Positions 16,013 through 25,272 of a DNA stretch of 54,647 nucleotides are shown piece by piece. The stretch is from Pseudomonas sp. Irchel s3h17 (GTDB taxonomy: Bacteria > Pseudomonadota > Gammaproteobacteria > Pseudomonadales > Pseudomonadaceae), in contig NZ_FYDL01000024.1 of NCBI RefSeq assembly GCF_900187505.1, positions 1 to 54,647 on the forward strand, given 5' to 3'. The notes under the pieces were generated by a model. The model saw only the letters and a list, made by a program, of their open reading frames with translations. It was not told where the DNA came from and searched no databases. The first letter of the stretch is position 1; every line of letters starts with the position of its first letter. The position numbers and the translations under genes are program-made.

Positions 16013-16658
16013 GAAAACTCCTGAACGATGGCCGACCCGGGCAGGCGTACACCGGGACCGGTGCTCGCGTGCGCAGCAGGCAAGCGTCGTGCTGTAAAGG
16101 GTGGGGAAAACGAAGTGCGCCCTGAAGGTGTCAGGTCGCAGGGGCGCCGATGGTGATCGGTGCGTTTGAATCCACGGTCCGTTGCGTAAGCGCGCCATCA
16201 TACAAGAGGACGAACCGCGTTCGATGATTGTGAGTGTCAGGGCCACGGTGGTCGCGGTGGCGTTAGCCTCGGACGCGGGTTCAAGATTCCTCGCAACGTC
16301 ATGCGCGTCCGTTCACCCTCAGATACAGGAGGGGACCTGTCAACTCTGACAGTAGACGTGCGTTGCCGTTTGGAGATTTCATGACGGCACTTGCAGTGCT
16401 TGCTCCAACGATTGACAGCACCACGGACAACGGACTGCGTTGCAAGGACGAGTGTCTATCTGTTCCTGCCGCCATGGCGTTGATGCCATGCCGTGGTCAT
16501 GCAGTGGAACTGTATTGGCAGACATTTCACTGGAAACGCCGGATTGGCTCGCCTCTTTAGTGGTCAGCTGTTCCGGGGCCGGCGGTTCACCGCACGATGC
16601 TCAATCAGCAGGCTGTCCGCGGTGTTGAAGCGCTTGGCTGACCAACGAGGCTTGCGTC
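16013..16658. other. Gene-free stretch with one inverted repeat
   Basis: No convincing gene is seen on either strand. The only clear structure is CTGTCA-ACTC-TGACAG at 16337-16352, a perfect 6-bp inverted repeat that could be an operator for the gene starting at 16659. Small open frames here lack ribosome binding sites and have no family character. Confidence 0.5.
16337..16352. promoter_or_regulatory. CTGTCA-N4-TGACAG inverted repeat, possible operator
   Basis: A perfect 16-base palindrome with a central ACTC, about 305 bases upstream of the fusion gene at 16659 and in otherwise featureless sequence. The regulator is unknown. Confidence 0.4.
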
Positions 16659-19600
16659 ATGGATACGTCTGTCAGTGTGCGTCGTTTACTGTGGATCATG
16701 TGCCTGGTGGCGCTTGGCGTGATCATCACGCTGGTGGTTTTCTCCAGTCCATCCGAATCGTCTCCTGCTGTGCTGCAGTCGTGCACGGCGCCGGCCTATG
16801 AGAAGGGCACGGTCTACCAACAGGGACAGCAGGTTCAGCACAAAGACCAGCAATTCGAGTGCTGGAAAGATGAGGACGGGCCGCCTTTGGGGGGCGGCAG
16901 TTGGGCGTGGTGCCAACTGCCCGTCTATGAGCCTTTGCTTGAGGGTGGCCCCTGGAAAGACGCCTGGAAGGAACTCGGCGAATGCGGTGGTTTTGCAGGC
17001 AATCGCCTGACCCTGAGCTTCGCCACCCTGAGTGGCAAGGCGCCCTTGAAACCGGCGGTACCCGGTGTGGCGCGGGCCGATGAAGTGGTCACCGGCGTCT
17101 TGCGCTGCAAGGCCGAGGAGATTCCGATCAGCGCCAAGGCCAGTGAAACGATCCATCTCGATAACTTGAAAGCCTGCGACTATCAGCTGGTGATGAATGT
17201 CGCCGACGGTTTTGTCCCGCTGAATACGCCACGCATCGTCTCCTTCAAGCAAGCAGAGGGTGACGAGCAAGCGGTGACGGTGAAGTACCGGCCACCGGTG
17301 GAGGTCGGCAAGCTCAACGGCTTGCCCGGGATCAAGATCGAGTTGTTTGCCCAGGGGCTGATCCAGCCTCGGCAAATGGCCATGGGCAAGAACGTGCTGT
17401 ATGTCGGCTCCAGCGCCATTCCGTCGTACGTCTATGACGGCAGGATTGCCGACATGATTTATGCGCTGCCACTGGATGGGGCGGGCAAACCGACAGGCAT
17501 CCATGTGATTGCCAGCGGCCTGGAAGAGCCCCATGGCGTGGCCTGGCGCGACGGTGACCTGTATTACTCGACCACGGGCGGCCTGTATCGGCTGCGCGAC
17601 GCCGACAACCATTACCAGGACCCCAAGCCAGAACGGGTTTTCAATTTCCCGGCCGACGACAGGCTGTTTCCCCTGCCGCCCCTGTCCTCTGGCTCCAACA
17701 CTCGCATCTGGCACATGAAACACCCCTTGCGCTTCAATCCATTGGACCCGTCGGACAAGTGGCTGTACACGGCGGTCGGCATTCCCTGCAATTTGTGCAT
17801 GATTCCCGGCGATCAGCGCTATGGCGCGCTGCTGCGTTATTCCCTGGAGACCGGTGAGTCGCAGATTCTGGCCAGGGGCGTGCGCAATTCGGTGGGGTTC
17901 GACTGGAACCCGCAGAACGGCGCCCTCTGGTTCAGCGACAACAATCGCCAGGGGTTTCCCAACCCCGATGAAATCAATTGGGTCAGTGGCCCCGGCTTGC
18001 ATTTCGGCGTGCCTTACCTGTTTGGCAAGGGCACACCAGGCTTCACCCAGGAGGAGTACCAGAACCCGGGAGTGATCCAGCCGCCATTGGTGCCCGGCGC
18101 CATTGTCTCCGACAAGGCTCCGGCGCAGGTCAGTCCGGCGGACTATGTGCCCGCCGCCTTTGAGCTGGGGACCAACACCGCGCCGCTCGGGGTCAGGTTC
18201 TGGAAGGGTTATCCGGCTGCCAATGGTACTCAGCGCCTGCTGGTGGCCGTACACGGTGCCGGCTCAGCCGCCAGTCCTGGAATGGATGTGCAGATGCTGA
18301 CGGTCCAGGGCGGTACGCGGGTGGTCAATCAGATTCCGCTGATCAACGGGTTTGTGCAGGACCCTGATCGTTTTGATGTGTACTGCCTGGATAACTCCTG
18401 CATTGGCCGGCCCGCGGAATTCCTTGAGTTGGCCGATGGCAGCCTGTTGGTCAGCGACGACGTCGCCGGGGTGATCTATCGCGTGCGCTACGATGCCGGT
18501 GGGTTGCCGCAAACGCAGTTGGCGCTGCAGCCTATGCTGCCGCCGCCGGGGTTTGAAAAAGAAATGATCAGCGGCTACCTGACATCCCCCGATGGCAATC
18601 GCCGGCTGGTTCAGCTGTCATGGAACCCCGAGGACAATGAAGCCGGGATAGTCCTCAACGGGCTGCCCTATGGCGACTATCAACTCAGGCTCAATGATGT
18701 AAGAGACTGGGTTCCTCAGGTGCGTAACACGGCCTTCACCCTGTCTGAAACCAACAAAAGTAAAACCATCAATCTGAGCTACCGCGAGCGACCAATAAAA
18801 CTCGAGGTCAAGGTGACGATCCGCGCGCCGGGCAAGCCTGCGTCGGTGAGCGATGCGCAGTGGCATTTCAGCCTGGCCAGCGAGGCACAGAGTGGCGCAG
18901 AACCCCAGGTGATCCAGGTGCCTTGGGGTAGCAGCACCACGCAGGTCCTGGACTACGGCAAGTACAAGGTCATCTACCCGTTTTACGCGAAGGCAAAGCC
19001 CGAGCCGGAACTGGAACAGGTGGTGATAGATGAGTCCAGCGAGGACAGGCAATTGCCAGCGGTCGCGTACCGTCCTGTCGAGAACCTGGGGGCGACGGTG
19101 CTGGCCCAGTCCTGTACCAAGTGTCACGCGGTCGAGTATTTCGACAGCTTGCGCATGGCCCTGGCCTGGAGCGTGGCGGGGCAGGACGCGCTGGTCAAAC
19201 AGATTAAAAGCATGCCGGTGTCCGGGCATTGCGACACCACTTGTGCCACCGAAATCAGCAAGCACCTGTTCAACGTCGTGTGGAAGCCTTATCTGGATCC
19301 GTCCGAATCCCATGGGGTGCGGCAGCTGCGCTTGCTGACCCCGGATGAATATGCCGCCAGTGTCAGGGATGTCCTGGCGGTCGAAATCAATCCAGAGAAA
19401 CTACCGGCCGACAAGTCTGAAAAAGACTTCAAGTACCCGGGCGAGGCGGACAAGGGCATTCTGCAGGCCGAGGACGTCAAGCAGTTTTACGACATGGCGC
19501 TGTGGGTGGCCGACAAGGTTCCGCCGTCGCGGTTGAGCGTCCTGGCGCAATCGAAGGCCGGGTCCGACCTGGTGACGTCGTTGGGTTATCAACTGTTCCG

Positions 19601-20786
19601 CCGTCCTGTCAGCGATAGCGAGCGATTGCGCTACCAGGCGTTGTTCGATGAACAGGGTGCGCCGGCACTGATCGCCGCGCTGCTGTTGTCGCCTCATTTC
19701 CTCTATCGCTCGGAGTTGGGGTTGGCGACGGCAGAGGGGGGCAGTGTGTTCAAGCTGACACCGTTCGAGTTGGCGACGGCGCTGTCCTATGGGTTCCTGG
19801 GCACCACCCCGGACGCTGAACTGTTGGCCAAGGCCCAGCGCAATGAACTGCAGACCCCACAACAGCTATCGGCAGAGATCGAGCGCATGATGCGCACGGA
19901 CAAGGGGGTCGAGCAGTTCAACCGGTTTGTCAGCTACTACGCCAAGACCATTCATGGCGCTCAGGAAAAGCCGGGGCTGAGCGCGCAAATGATTCAATTC
20001 ATGGTGCAGGAACAGTATCTGCTGTCGCGCAACCTGATGTTGAACGCAGGCACTTTCGAGGAGTTGCTCAACCCGACCTACACCTACCTCAACCAGGCAT
20101 TGGCCGCTCACTACGGTATCAGCGGTGTCACGGGCGATAGTTTGAAGAAGGTAGCCGTAGACGAGAAACGAGGAGGCTTGTTGCACCTGGGCCTTACTCA
20201 GGCGGCTACCTCGGACTACCAGAGCACCTCCTTGGTCAGACGCGGCATCATGATTCGCGAGCAGATGTTTTGCCGTGAGTTCGGCGCCCCGGTGGAGGCT
20301 GACCCTACGGAGCCGGTTTATCCACCTCGAGCCATCACCACCCGGGAACATTGGGACCTGGTGAACGGCGAACAGGCCTCGGACGGACGTTGCTGGCGAT
20401 GCCACCAATACATGAATGACACCGGGGCCTCCATGGAGCACTACGACGCGGCGGGACGCTATCGCGTCGATGAGAAGGCGCACAACTACAACCAGTACCC
20501 GCTGATGTTGCCGGTCAAGGCGTCCGGTCCCTTCATCATGGCGACCGGCACCGAGCCCATCGATGACGTTCGCGATATCGCCAGAATCATTCCGCGCAAC
20601 CCTGCCTCGCAGTTCTGCATGGCCGACAGTTATTTTCGGTTTGTCTTCGGTAATAAATCCGATGTGTCGACGTCAGGGACTGTCAAGGCAGTGGCCGATG
20701 GATTGAAAACCTCGGGCTCCCTGGCCGACATGCTGAAAACCCTGGGCACTTCCAAAGCGTTCACCTACAAGACGGAGAGGAACTGA
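16659..20786 (+). CDS. Multidomain dihaem-type DUF1592 protein with chitin-binding-like and PQQ-propeller domains
   Basis: A 1375-residue envelope protein. Domains in order: a membrane anchor or signal (residues about 9-28); a CBM5/12-like chitin-binding module (about 40-90; YEKGTVYQQGQQV, ending in WAWC); small beta domains (about 95-220); a sugar/sorbosone-dehydrogenase-like beta-propeller (about 230-620; GLEEPHGVAWRDGDLYYS, GVRNSVGFDWNP); two further beta domains (about 630-810); a haem-type CTKCH (residues 819-823); then the DUF1587, DUF1595 (LGYQLFRRPVSDSERL), DUF1592 (LLSPHFLYRSELG), DUF1588 and DUF1585 set, with a second CWRCH at 1245-1249. The C-terminal set is common in planctomycetes and myxobacteria and is usually followed by DUF1552 or DUF1501, as here. 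An extracytoplasmic redox role on a polysaccharide or its products is inferred; no reaction is proven. Confidence 0.8.
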   Translation: MDTSVSVRRLLWIMCLVALGVIITLVVFSSPSESSPAVLQSCTAPAYEKGTVYQQGQQVQHKDQQFECWKDEDGPPLGGGSWAWCQLPVYEPLLEGGPWKDAWKELGECGGFAGNRLTLSFATLSGKAPLKPAVPGVARADEVVTGVLRCKAEEIPISAKASETIHLDNLKACDYQLVMNVADGFVPLNTPRIVSFKQAEGDEQAVTVKYRPPVEVGKLNGLPGIKIELFAQGLIQPRQMAMGKNVLYVGSSAIPSYVYDGRIADMIYALPLDGAGKPTGIHVIASGLEEPHGVAWRDGDLYYSTTGGLYRLRDADNHYQDPKPERVFNFPADDRLFPLPPLSSGSNTRIWHMKHPLRFNPLDPSDKWLYTAVGIPCNLCMIPGDQRYGALLRYSLETGESQILARGVRNSVGFDWNPQNGALWFSDNNRQGFPNPDEINWVSGPGLHFGVPYLFGKGTPGFTQEEYQNPGVIQPPLVPGAIVSDKAPAQVSPADYVPAAFELGTNTAPLGVRFWKGYPAANGTQRLLVAVHGAGSAASPGMDVQMLTVQGGTRVVNQIPLINGFVQDPDRFDVYCLDNSCIGRPAEFLELADGSLLVSDDVAGVIYRVRYDAGGLPQTQLALQPMLPPPGFEKEMISGYLTSPDGNRRLVQLSWNPEDNEAGIVLNGLPYGDYQLRLNDVRDWVPQVRNTAFTLSETNKSKTINLSYRERPIKLEVKVTIRAPGKPASVSDAQWHFSLASEAQSGAEPQVIQVPWGSSTTQVLDYGKYKVIYPFYAKAKPEPELEQVVIDESSEDRQLPAVAYRPVENLGATVLAQSCTKCHAVEYFDSLRMALAWSVAGQDALVKQIKSMPVSGHCDTTCATEISKHLFNVVWKPYLDPSESHGVRQLRLLTPDEYAASVRDVLAVEINPEKLPADKSEKDFKYPGEADKGILQAEDVKQFYDMALWVADKVPPSRLSVLAQSKAGSDLVTSLGYQLFRRPVSDSERLRYQALFDEQGAPALIAALLLSPHFLYRSELGLATAEGGSVFKLTPFELATALSYGFLGTTPDAELLAKAQRNELQTPQQLSAEIERMMRTDKGVEQFNRFVSYYAKTIHGAQEKPGLSAQMIQFMVQEQYLLSRNLMLNAGTFEELLNPTYTYLNQALAAHYGISGVTGDSLKKVAVDEKRGGLLHLGLTQAATSDYQSTSLVRRGIMIREQMFCREFGAPVEADPTEPVYPPRAITTREHWDLVNGEQASDGRCWRCHQYMNDTGASMEHYDAAGRYRVDEKAHNYNQYPLMLPVKASGPFIMATGTEPIDDVRDIARIIPRNPASQFCMADSYFRFVFGNKSDVSTSGTVKAVADGLKTSGSLADMLKTLGTSKAFTYKTERN

Positions 20787-20788
20787 GC

Positions 20789-22150
20789 ATGGGCATTCTG
20801 AAGAGTCGTCGGCGTTTTCTGGTGGGCCTGGCTGCGGCGAGTGTCTATGGTCCATTGACTCAATTCGGCCTGGCGCGCATGGCGTTGGCGGGGCAAGCCG
20901 AACAGTCCAGGTTGAAGGTGGTGTTCGTGGTAGTGCCCGACGGCCTGGCGGTGGATTCCTATACGGGCGGAGGCTTTGGCGATGGGCGTGGGTTATGGCA
21001 TCCCACCGCACAGGGCATGGATACCACGGCCTTTACCTTGAATGAAATCAGTGCGGAGCTGGCGGCCTATCGCAGTCAATCGTTGTACCTGCGCGGGATA
21101 ATTCTCGGGCCGGGAAATGTTGGCCATAACGGCTGGAATTGGGTACTGCGCGACAGTAATTCCAGCCAGTCGTCCATCGACATCCTGTTGGGGCAGGTGC
21201 TGCCGGGCACTGAACCGTCTCACCGCAGCCTGTTTGCCGGCCCGCATGCGGGTATCGACGGTACGCCTTGGTTCGTGTCGTTCCAGGGCGGAGCGATTCG
21301 TACACCTCACCGCGATCCGGTGCTGATGGCTGAGGCGTTGTTCAAGGATCCTGTCCGGTTGTCTTCAGGTCCCCAGCCCAGGAGCCGTGCGTTGTTGGAA
21401 ACGGCCCTGGCGGATATCCAGGAAATCAAGGGCAAGTTGTCTGGTGCCGAGCGACAGAAGCTCGATGTCCACCTGGACTCAGTGGAACAGGTGATCAAGG
21501 ACCTGGATATGACGCAGCCTCCGGTGGGCGAATGCAAGCCAGTGACCCTCGAACCCCTGGACTTCCGGTCGGCGCGGGATCGCACGCGTGTCCAGGCCAA
21601 CCATCATCAGGTGGTAGCCACCGCCTTGAGTTGTGGGATCACCCGGGTCGCGACAATTCAGATCGGGCGTTCGGCGGAGTCGCTGAACATCATCGACGTT
21701 GCACCTTCGAGCAATCCCCATGAGTGCGCCCATCGCCGCTCCGGCGAGGCCTTCTGGAAGGGCACACGGCAATGGTATGTCCGCCAGGTCAAGCTGTTCA
21801 TGGACGAACTGGCCCGCTATCAGGACCCCCATGTACCCGGTGATAGCCTGCTCGACCATACCTTGGTGGTGCTGACCAGCGAGATGGCTGACGGCGCGCC
21901 TGAACATATGATCGACATGCCGTTGGTGCTGATGGGTGGCGCGAGTGGATTACTGAGAAGTGGAGAGGGCGCCGGGCGCTATTTCAATATCACCGGGCAG
22001 GCTGATCGTGTTCATGAAGGGAACCCGGTCATTGGCCAGAACTTCGTCGATATGCAGCGGATCTGGGCAACCCTTGCCAAAGCCGCCGGAACCAGTGTGC
22101 CCTATGGCGGCAATATCGAGCCGGTCACCGGGATTTTCAGCAATGTGTGA
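20789..22150 (+). CDS. DUF1552 Tat-exported partner protein
   Basis: A 453-residue protein with a twin-arginine signal (KSRRRFLVGLAAA, residues about 5-17) and the DUF1552 fold, related in outline to the alkaline-phosphatase-like DUF1501 group. Visible motifs are VVFVVVPDGL near residue 45, a GHNGWNW stretch near residue 112, HHQVVATALSCGITRVATIQ near residue 272, and a C-terminal VVLTSEMADG. DUF1552 genes nearly always sit next to DUF1592-type genes, and here the start is 2 bases after the upstream stop, so the two are one operon. Tat export implies folding, perhaps with a cofactor, before transport to the periplasm. The biochemical function of the family is unknown. Confidence 0.85.
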   Translation: MGILKSRRRFLVGLAAASVYGPLTQFGLARMALAGQAEQSRLKVVFVVVPDGLAVDSYTGGGFGDGRGLWHPTAQGMDTTAFTLNEISAELAAYRSQSLYLRGIILGPGNVGHNGWNWVLRDSNSSQSSIDILLGQVLPGTEPSHRSLFAGPHAGIDGTPWFVSFQGGAIRTPHRDPVLMAEALFKDPVRLSSGPQPRSRALLETALADIQEIKGKLSGAERQKLDVHLDSVEQVIKDLDMTQPPVGECKPVTLEPLDFRSARDRTRVQANHHQVVATALSCGITRVATIQIGRSAESLNIIDVAPSSNPHECAHRRSGEAFWKGTRQWYVRQVKLFMDELARYQDPHVPGDSLLDHTLVVLTSEMADGAPEHMIDMPLVLMGGASGLLRSGEGAGRYFNITGQADRVHEGNPVIGQNFVDMQRIWATLAKAAGTSVPYGGNIEPVTGIFSNV

Positions 22151-22211
22151 ATGAGCGTCCGACGGTTTTGAGCGTGAGTCAAACAGCCTGATAAGGCGTA
22201 CGAGCGGCCAT

Positions 22212-22230
22212 GAATCAAGGTTTTTGATTC
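22212..22230 (+). terminator. Small hairpin after the DUF1552 gene
   Basis: GAATCAA (22212-22218) pairs with TTGATTC (22224-22230) around GGTTT, about 60 bases after the DUF1552 stop. The stem is AT-rich with no T-run after it; a weak terminator candidate. Confidence 0.35.
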
Positions 22231-22346
22231 GAGCAAAATGCCTGTCATGCCTGTGCTTGAGCGCTTGCCAAACATTTGTAACGGCTGTGAAACATTTAGA
22301 CACATGTTGATTCTGTTGTCTTTGTAGGACTTTTGTATATTTCATA

Positions 22347-22369
22347 ACGCTTACGTAAACGTAAACGTG
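22347..22369. promoter_or_regulatory. ACGTAAACGT-type operator candidate before the Liv operon
   Basis: The stretch holds the palindrome TTACGTAA followed by two more ACGTAAACGT-like words. Sites of this general look are bound by MerR-family regulators of branched-chain amino acid or acyl-CoA genes (LiuR type), recalled from comparative studies. No such regulator is in the window, so this is a candidate only. Confidence 0.35.
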
Positions 22370-22429
22370 GAAGCAAGTGTGTCAGCAGCGCCATAACCAA
22401 TAAAAACAATCAAGGTTAGAGGGCTCCAC

Positions 22430-23206
22430 ATGTCACCAGAGTTTGTGTTGGAAACGCGCGGCCTGACCAAGGAGTTTCGCGGCTTTACCGCCGTGGATTC
22501 GGTCGACCTGCGTGTGCAGAAGGGACACATCCACGCATTGATCGGACCGAACGGCGCCGGAAAAACGACGGTTTTCAATCTGCTCACCAAGTTTCTCCCC
22601 CCCACCCGAGGCGAAATCCTCTACCTGGGCAAGCCCATTACCCACCTCAAACCCAACGAGATTGCCGGCCTGGGGCTGGTGCGTTCATTCCAGATCTCGG
22701 CGGTGTTCGGCCACATGAGCGTGATGGAAAACGTGCGCGTGGCGCTGCAGCGCAAGCAGGGCGACTCTTTCCATTTCTGGAAGTCCGAGCGCAGCCTCGA
22801 CGCACTCAACGAGCGGGCCATGCAGATGCTGGAACAGGTGGGCTTGCTCGACTATGCCCACACCCAGACCATCGAACTGCCCTACGGCCGTAAACGTGCA
22901 CTGGAACTGGCCACCACCCTGGCGCTGGATCCTGGTGTGCTGCTGCTCGACGAACCGACCCAGGGCATGGGGCACGAGGACGTGAACATGGTCATTGAGC
23001 TGGTACGCCGCGCGGCAGTGGGGCGCACGGTGCTGATGGTGGAGCACAACCTCGGTGTGGTCAGTGAGTTGTCCGACCGCATTACCGTGCTGGCTCGTGG
23101 TGCGATTCTCGCTGAAGGTGACTACGCCAGTGTTTCCGCCAACCCGCAGGTGCGCGAAGCCTACCTGGGCAGCGAAGCCGCCGTGCTCGAGGAGGCCCAC
23201 GCATGA
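22430..23206 (+). CDS. Liv-type ABC transporter ATP-binding protein (LivG-like)
   Basis: First gene of a complete high-affinity Liv-family importer (porin at the end). The 258-residue ATPase has Walker A GPNGAGKTT (residues about 42-50), a Q-loop (FQIS), the LivG-type signature variant LPYGRKRALELA, Walker B LLLDEPTQGMGHED and a switch His (VEHNLGVV). The C-terminal extension after the switch is the LivG hallmark. A leader of about 280 bases with an A-rich motif and a possible operator precedes it. It overlaps the next gene by ATGA (23203-23206). ATPases before the binding protein is a less usual gene order. The substrate is not identified. Confidence 0.88.
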   Translation: MSPEFVLETRGLTKEFRGFTAVDSVDLRVQKGHIHALIGPNGAGKTTVFNLLTKFLPPTRGEILYLGKPITHLKPNEIAGLGLVRSFQISAVFGHMSVMENVRVALQRKQGDSFHFWKSERSLDALNERAMQMLEQVGLLDYAHTQTIELPYGRKRALELATTLALDPGVLLLDEPTQGMGHEDVNMVIELVRRAAVGRTVLMVEHNLGVVSELSDRITVLARGAILAEGDYASVSANPQVREAYLGSEAAVLEEAHA

Positions 23207-23925
23207 GCAGCCTGCAGACCCCGGAATTCGAACAACTGCGTATCGCAGACCTGCATGCCTTCTACGGCGAGTCCCACATCCTGCATGGCATCGACCTGCA
23301 AGTGCGGCGCGGCGAACTGGTCACGCTACTGGGACGCAACGGTTCAGGACGCTCCACGACGCTGCGCGCGATCATGAACATGGTGGGGCGCCGGACCGGT
23401 TCCATCGTGGTCAACGGCAACGAGACCATCGGTCTTTCCGCGCACCTGATCCCGCGCCTGGGCGTCGGCTATTGCCCGGAGGAGCGGGGCATTTTCGCCA
23501 GCCTCAACGTCGAGGAAAACCTGCTGCTGCCGCCAGCGGTACGCAGTAACGGCATGAGTCTCGATGAGATCTACGAGATGTTCCCCAACCTGTACGAGCG
23601 CCGTTTCAGCCAGGGCACGCGCCTGTCTGGCGGCGAGCAGCAGATGCTGGCCATGGCGCGGATCCTGCGTACCGGCGCCAATCTGTTGCTGCTGGACGAG
23701 ATCACCGAGGGCCTGGCGCCGGTGATCGTGCAGAAGCTTGCCGAGGTGTTGATCAAGCTCAAGCACAAGGGCCTGACCATCGTTCTGGTGGAGCAGAATT
23801 TCCGTTTCGCCGCGCCCTTGGCCGACCGTCATTACCTGATGGAACACGGCCAGATCGTGGAGCAAATCAGCGCCGCCGAACTGGGCGCCAAGCAGGAACT
23901 GCTGCACAGCTGTCTCGGCGTCTGA
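23203..23925 (+). CDS. Liv-type ABC transporter ATP-binding protein (LivF-like), Arg in Walker A
   Basis: The second ATPase, 240 residues, pairs with the LivG-like protein to drive LivH/LivM. The order is Walker A (GRNGSGRST, residues 44-52), Q-loop region (YCPEERGIF), signature LSGGEQQMLAMA, Walker B LLLLDEITEGLAP and switch region VEQNFRF. In Walker A the phosphate-binding Lys is replaced by Arg (residue 50). This substitution occurs in some LivF relatives and may still allow function, but it should lower ATPase activity if the pair is symmetric. The catalytic Glu after Walker B is kept. It is coupled to the upstream gene by ATGA; 109 bases then separate it from the binding protein. Confidence 0.87.
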   Translation: MSSLQTPEFEQLRIADLHAFYGESHILHGIDLQVRRGELVTLLGRNGSGRSTTLRAIMNMVGRRTGSIVVNGNETIGLSAHLIPRLGVGYCPEERGIFASLNVEENLLLPPAVRSNGMSLDEIYEMFPNLYERRFSQGTRLSGGEQQMLAMARILRTGANLLLLDEITEGLAPVIVQKLAEVLIKLKHKGLTIVLVEQNFRFAAPLADRHYLMEHGQIVEQISAAELGAKQELLHSCLGV

Positions 23926-23998
23926 ACCCCGTTTTACCCCGCGCACTACGCATGTCGCCGTGGCCCACAGCCAGACGGCACGGGGCCGCTTTGCCTGG

Positions 23999-24006
23999 AA
24001 CAATAA
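23999..24006 (+). promoter_or_regulatory. Crc/Hfq CA motif (AACAATAA)
   Basis: An exact match to the AAYAAYAA motif through which Hfq with Crc represses translation in Pseudomonas, followed by AAATAA. It lies 29-36 bases before the binding-protein start at 24035. Confidence 0.55.
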
Positions 24007-24034
24007 AAATAAACTCGGACAGTGGGTGAACTAC

Positions 24035-25249
24035 ATGAAGGTTTTTCAGCACACAGCAAGCGCCATCCTCGTCTCCAGCCTGATCGCCAGCGCGGCCCAG
24101 GCCGAGATCAGTAACGACGAAATCCGTATCGGTTACCTGGCGGACATGTCGGGGACCTACCGCGACCTGTCCGGCCCCGGAGGCCTGGAAGCGTTGAACA
24201 TGGCCATCGAGGATTTCGGCGGCCAGGTCAATGGCAAGAAGATTGTCGTGTTCAGCGCCGATGACCTGAACAAGCCGGATGTCGGCGCCAACACCGTGCG
24301 CCAGTGGGTCGATGAGCGCAATGTCGACATGGTCACCGGCATGGTGGCGTCCTCCGTGGTGCTGGCGGCGAGCAAGGTGGTGGAGCAGTCCGGGAAACTG
24401 GCGCTGATTTCCGGCGCAGCGGCCTCCAGCCTGACCAATGAGTACTGCTCGCCCAACCACATTCACTGGACCTACGACTCCTACGCCCTGGCCAACGGCA
24501 CCGCCAAGTCGGTGCTCGCCGACGGCGGCAAGAACTGGTTCATCCTCACCGCCGACTATGCCTTCGGTCACGCGATGGAAGCGGACATCAGCAAGGTCGT
24601 CGAGGCGGATGGCGGTAAGGTGGTCGGCAAGGTTCGGCACCCGTTCCCGAGCAGTGACTTCTCCTCCTACATCTTGCAGGCCCAGGGCTCGGGGGCGGAT
24701 GTGATTGCCTTCGCCAATGCCGGTGCCGACACCGTCAACTCGTTGATGACCGCCAGCCAGTTCGGGGTGGCCCAGTCCGGGCAGAAACTGGCCGGCATGG
24801 TGGTGTTTCTCAACGATGTCCATGCCATGGGGCTGGGCGTGACCCAGGGGCTGATGCTGACCACGGGCTGGTACTGGGACATGAATGACGAGAGTCGCGC
24901 CTGGGCCCAGCGCTACCACCAGCGCTTCGGCAAGATGCCGGGCATGGTGCCGGCGGGTATCTATTCGGCCACCATGAACTACCTCAATGCGGTCAAGGCC
25001 ACGGGTAGCGACGAGGCGCAGGCCGTGCGCACGCAGATGATGGCGACGCCGGTCAATGACATGTTCGCCAAGAACGGCAAGGTCCGCGCCGATGGCCGCA
25101 TGGTCCATGACATGTACCTGGTCCAGGTCAAGACCCCGGCCGAATCCAAGGGCGAGTGGGACCTGTACAAGATTGTTCGCACCATCCCCGGGGACGAGGC
25201 CTACCGTCCGGTGTCTGAAAGCAAGTGCAAGCTGCTGACCAAAAGCTGA
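24035..25249 (+). CDS. Liv-type ABC transporter periplasmic substrate-binding protein
   Basis: A 404-residue type I periplasmic binding protein with a Sec signal ending about residue 24 (SLIASAAQA). It opens with DEIRIGYLADMSGTYRDLSG, the standard ligand-contact strand of Leu/Ile/Val-family binders, and continues with LNMAIEDFGG and FILTADYAFG. ATG 24035 gives a proper signal peptide; an upstream in-frame start would place about 25 extra residues before it. The ligand cannot be told; amino acids, amides and aromatic acids are all bound by this family. A 9-bp hairpin follows the stop, typical after binding-protein genes that need more mRNA than the permeases. Confidence 0.88.
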   Translation: MKVFQHTASAILVSSLIASAAQAEISNDEIRIGYLADMSGTYRDLSGPGGLEALNMAIEDFGGQVNGKKIVVFSADDLNKPDVGANTVRQWVDERNVDMVTGMVASSVVLAASKVVEQSGKLALISGAAASSLTNEYCSPNHIHWTYDSYALANGTAKSVLADGGKNWFILTADYAFGHAMEADISKVVEADGGKVVGKVRHPFPSSDFSSYILQAQGSGADVIAFANAGADTVNSLMTASQFGVAQSGQKLAGMVVFLNDVHAMGLGVTQGLMLTTGWYWDMNDESRAWAQRYHQRFGKMPGMVPAGIYSATMNYLNAVKATGSDEAQAVRTQMMATPVNDMFAKNGKVRADGRMVHDMYLVQVKTPAESKGEWDLYKIVRTIPGDEAYRPVSESKCKLLTKS

Positions 25250-25272
25250 TCGATGCGTGACTGAAGTTATTT

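Noticed and set aside
16385..16401. GG-N10-GC match as a sigma-54 promoter before the DUF1592 gene
   Set aside because: Bases at both boxes depart from consensus and the match falls inside a GCACT/AGTGC inverted repeat; too weak to call.
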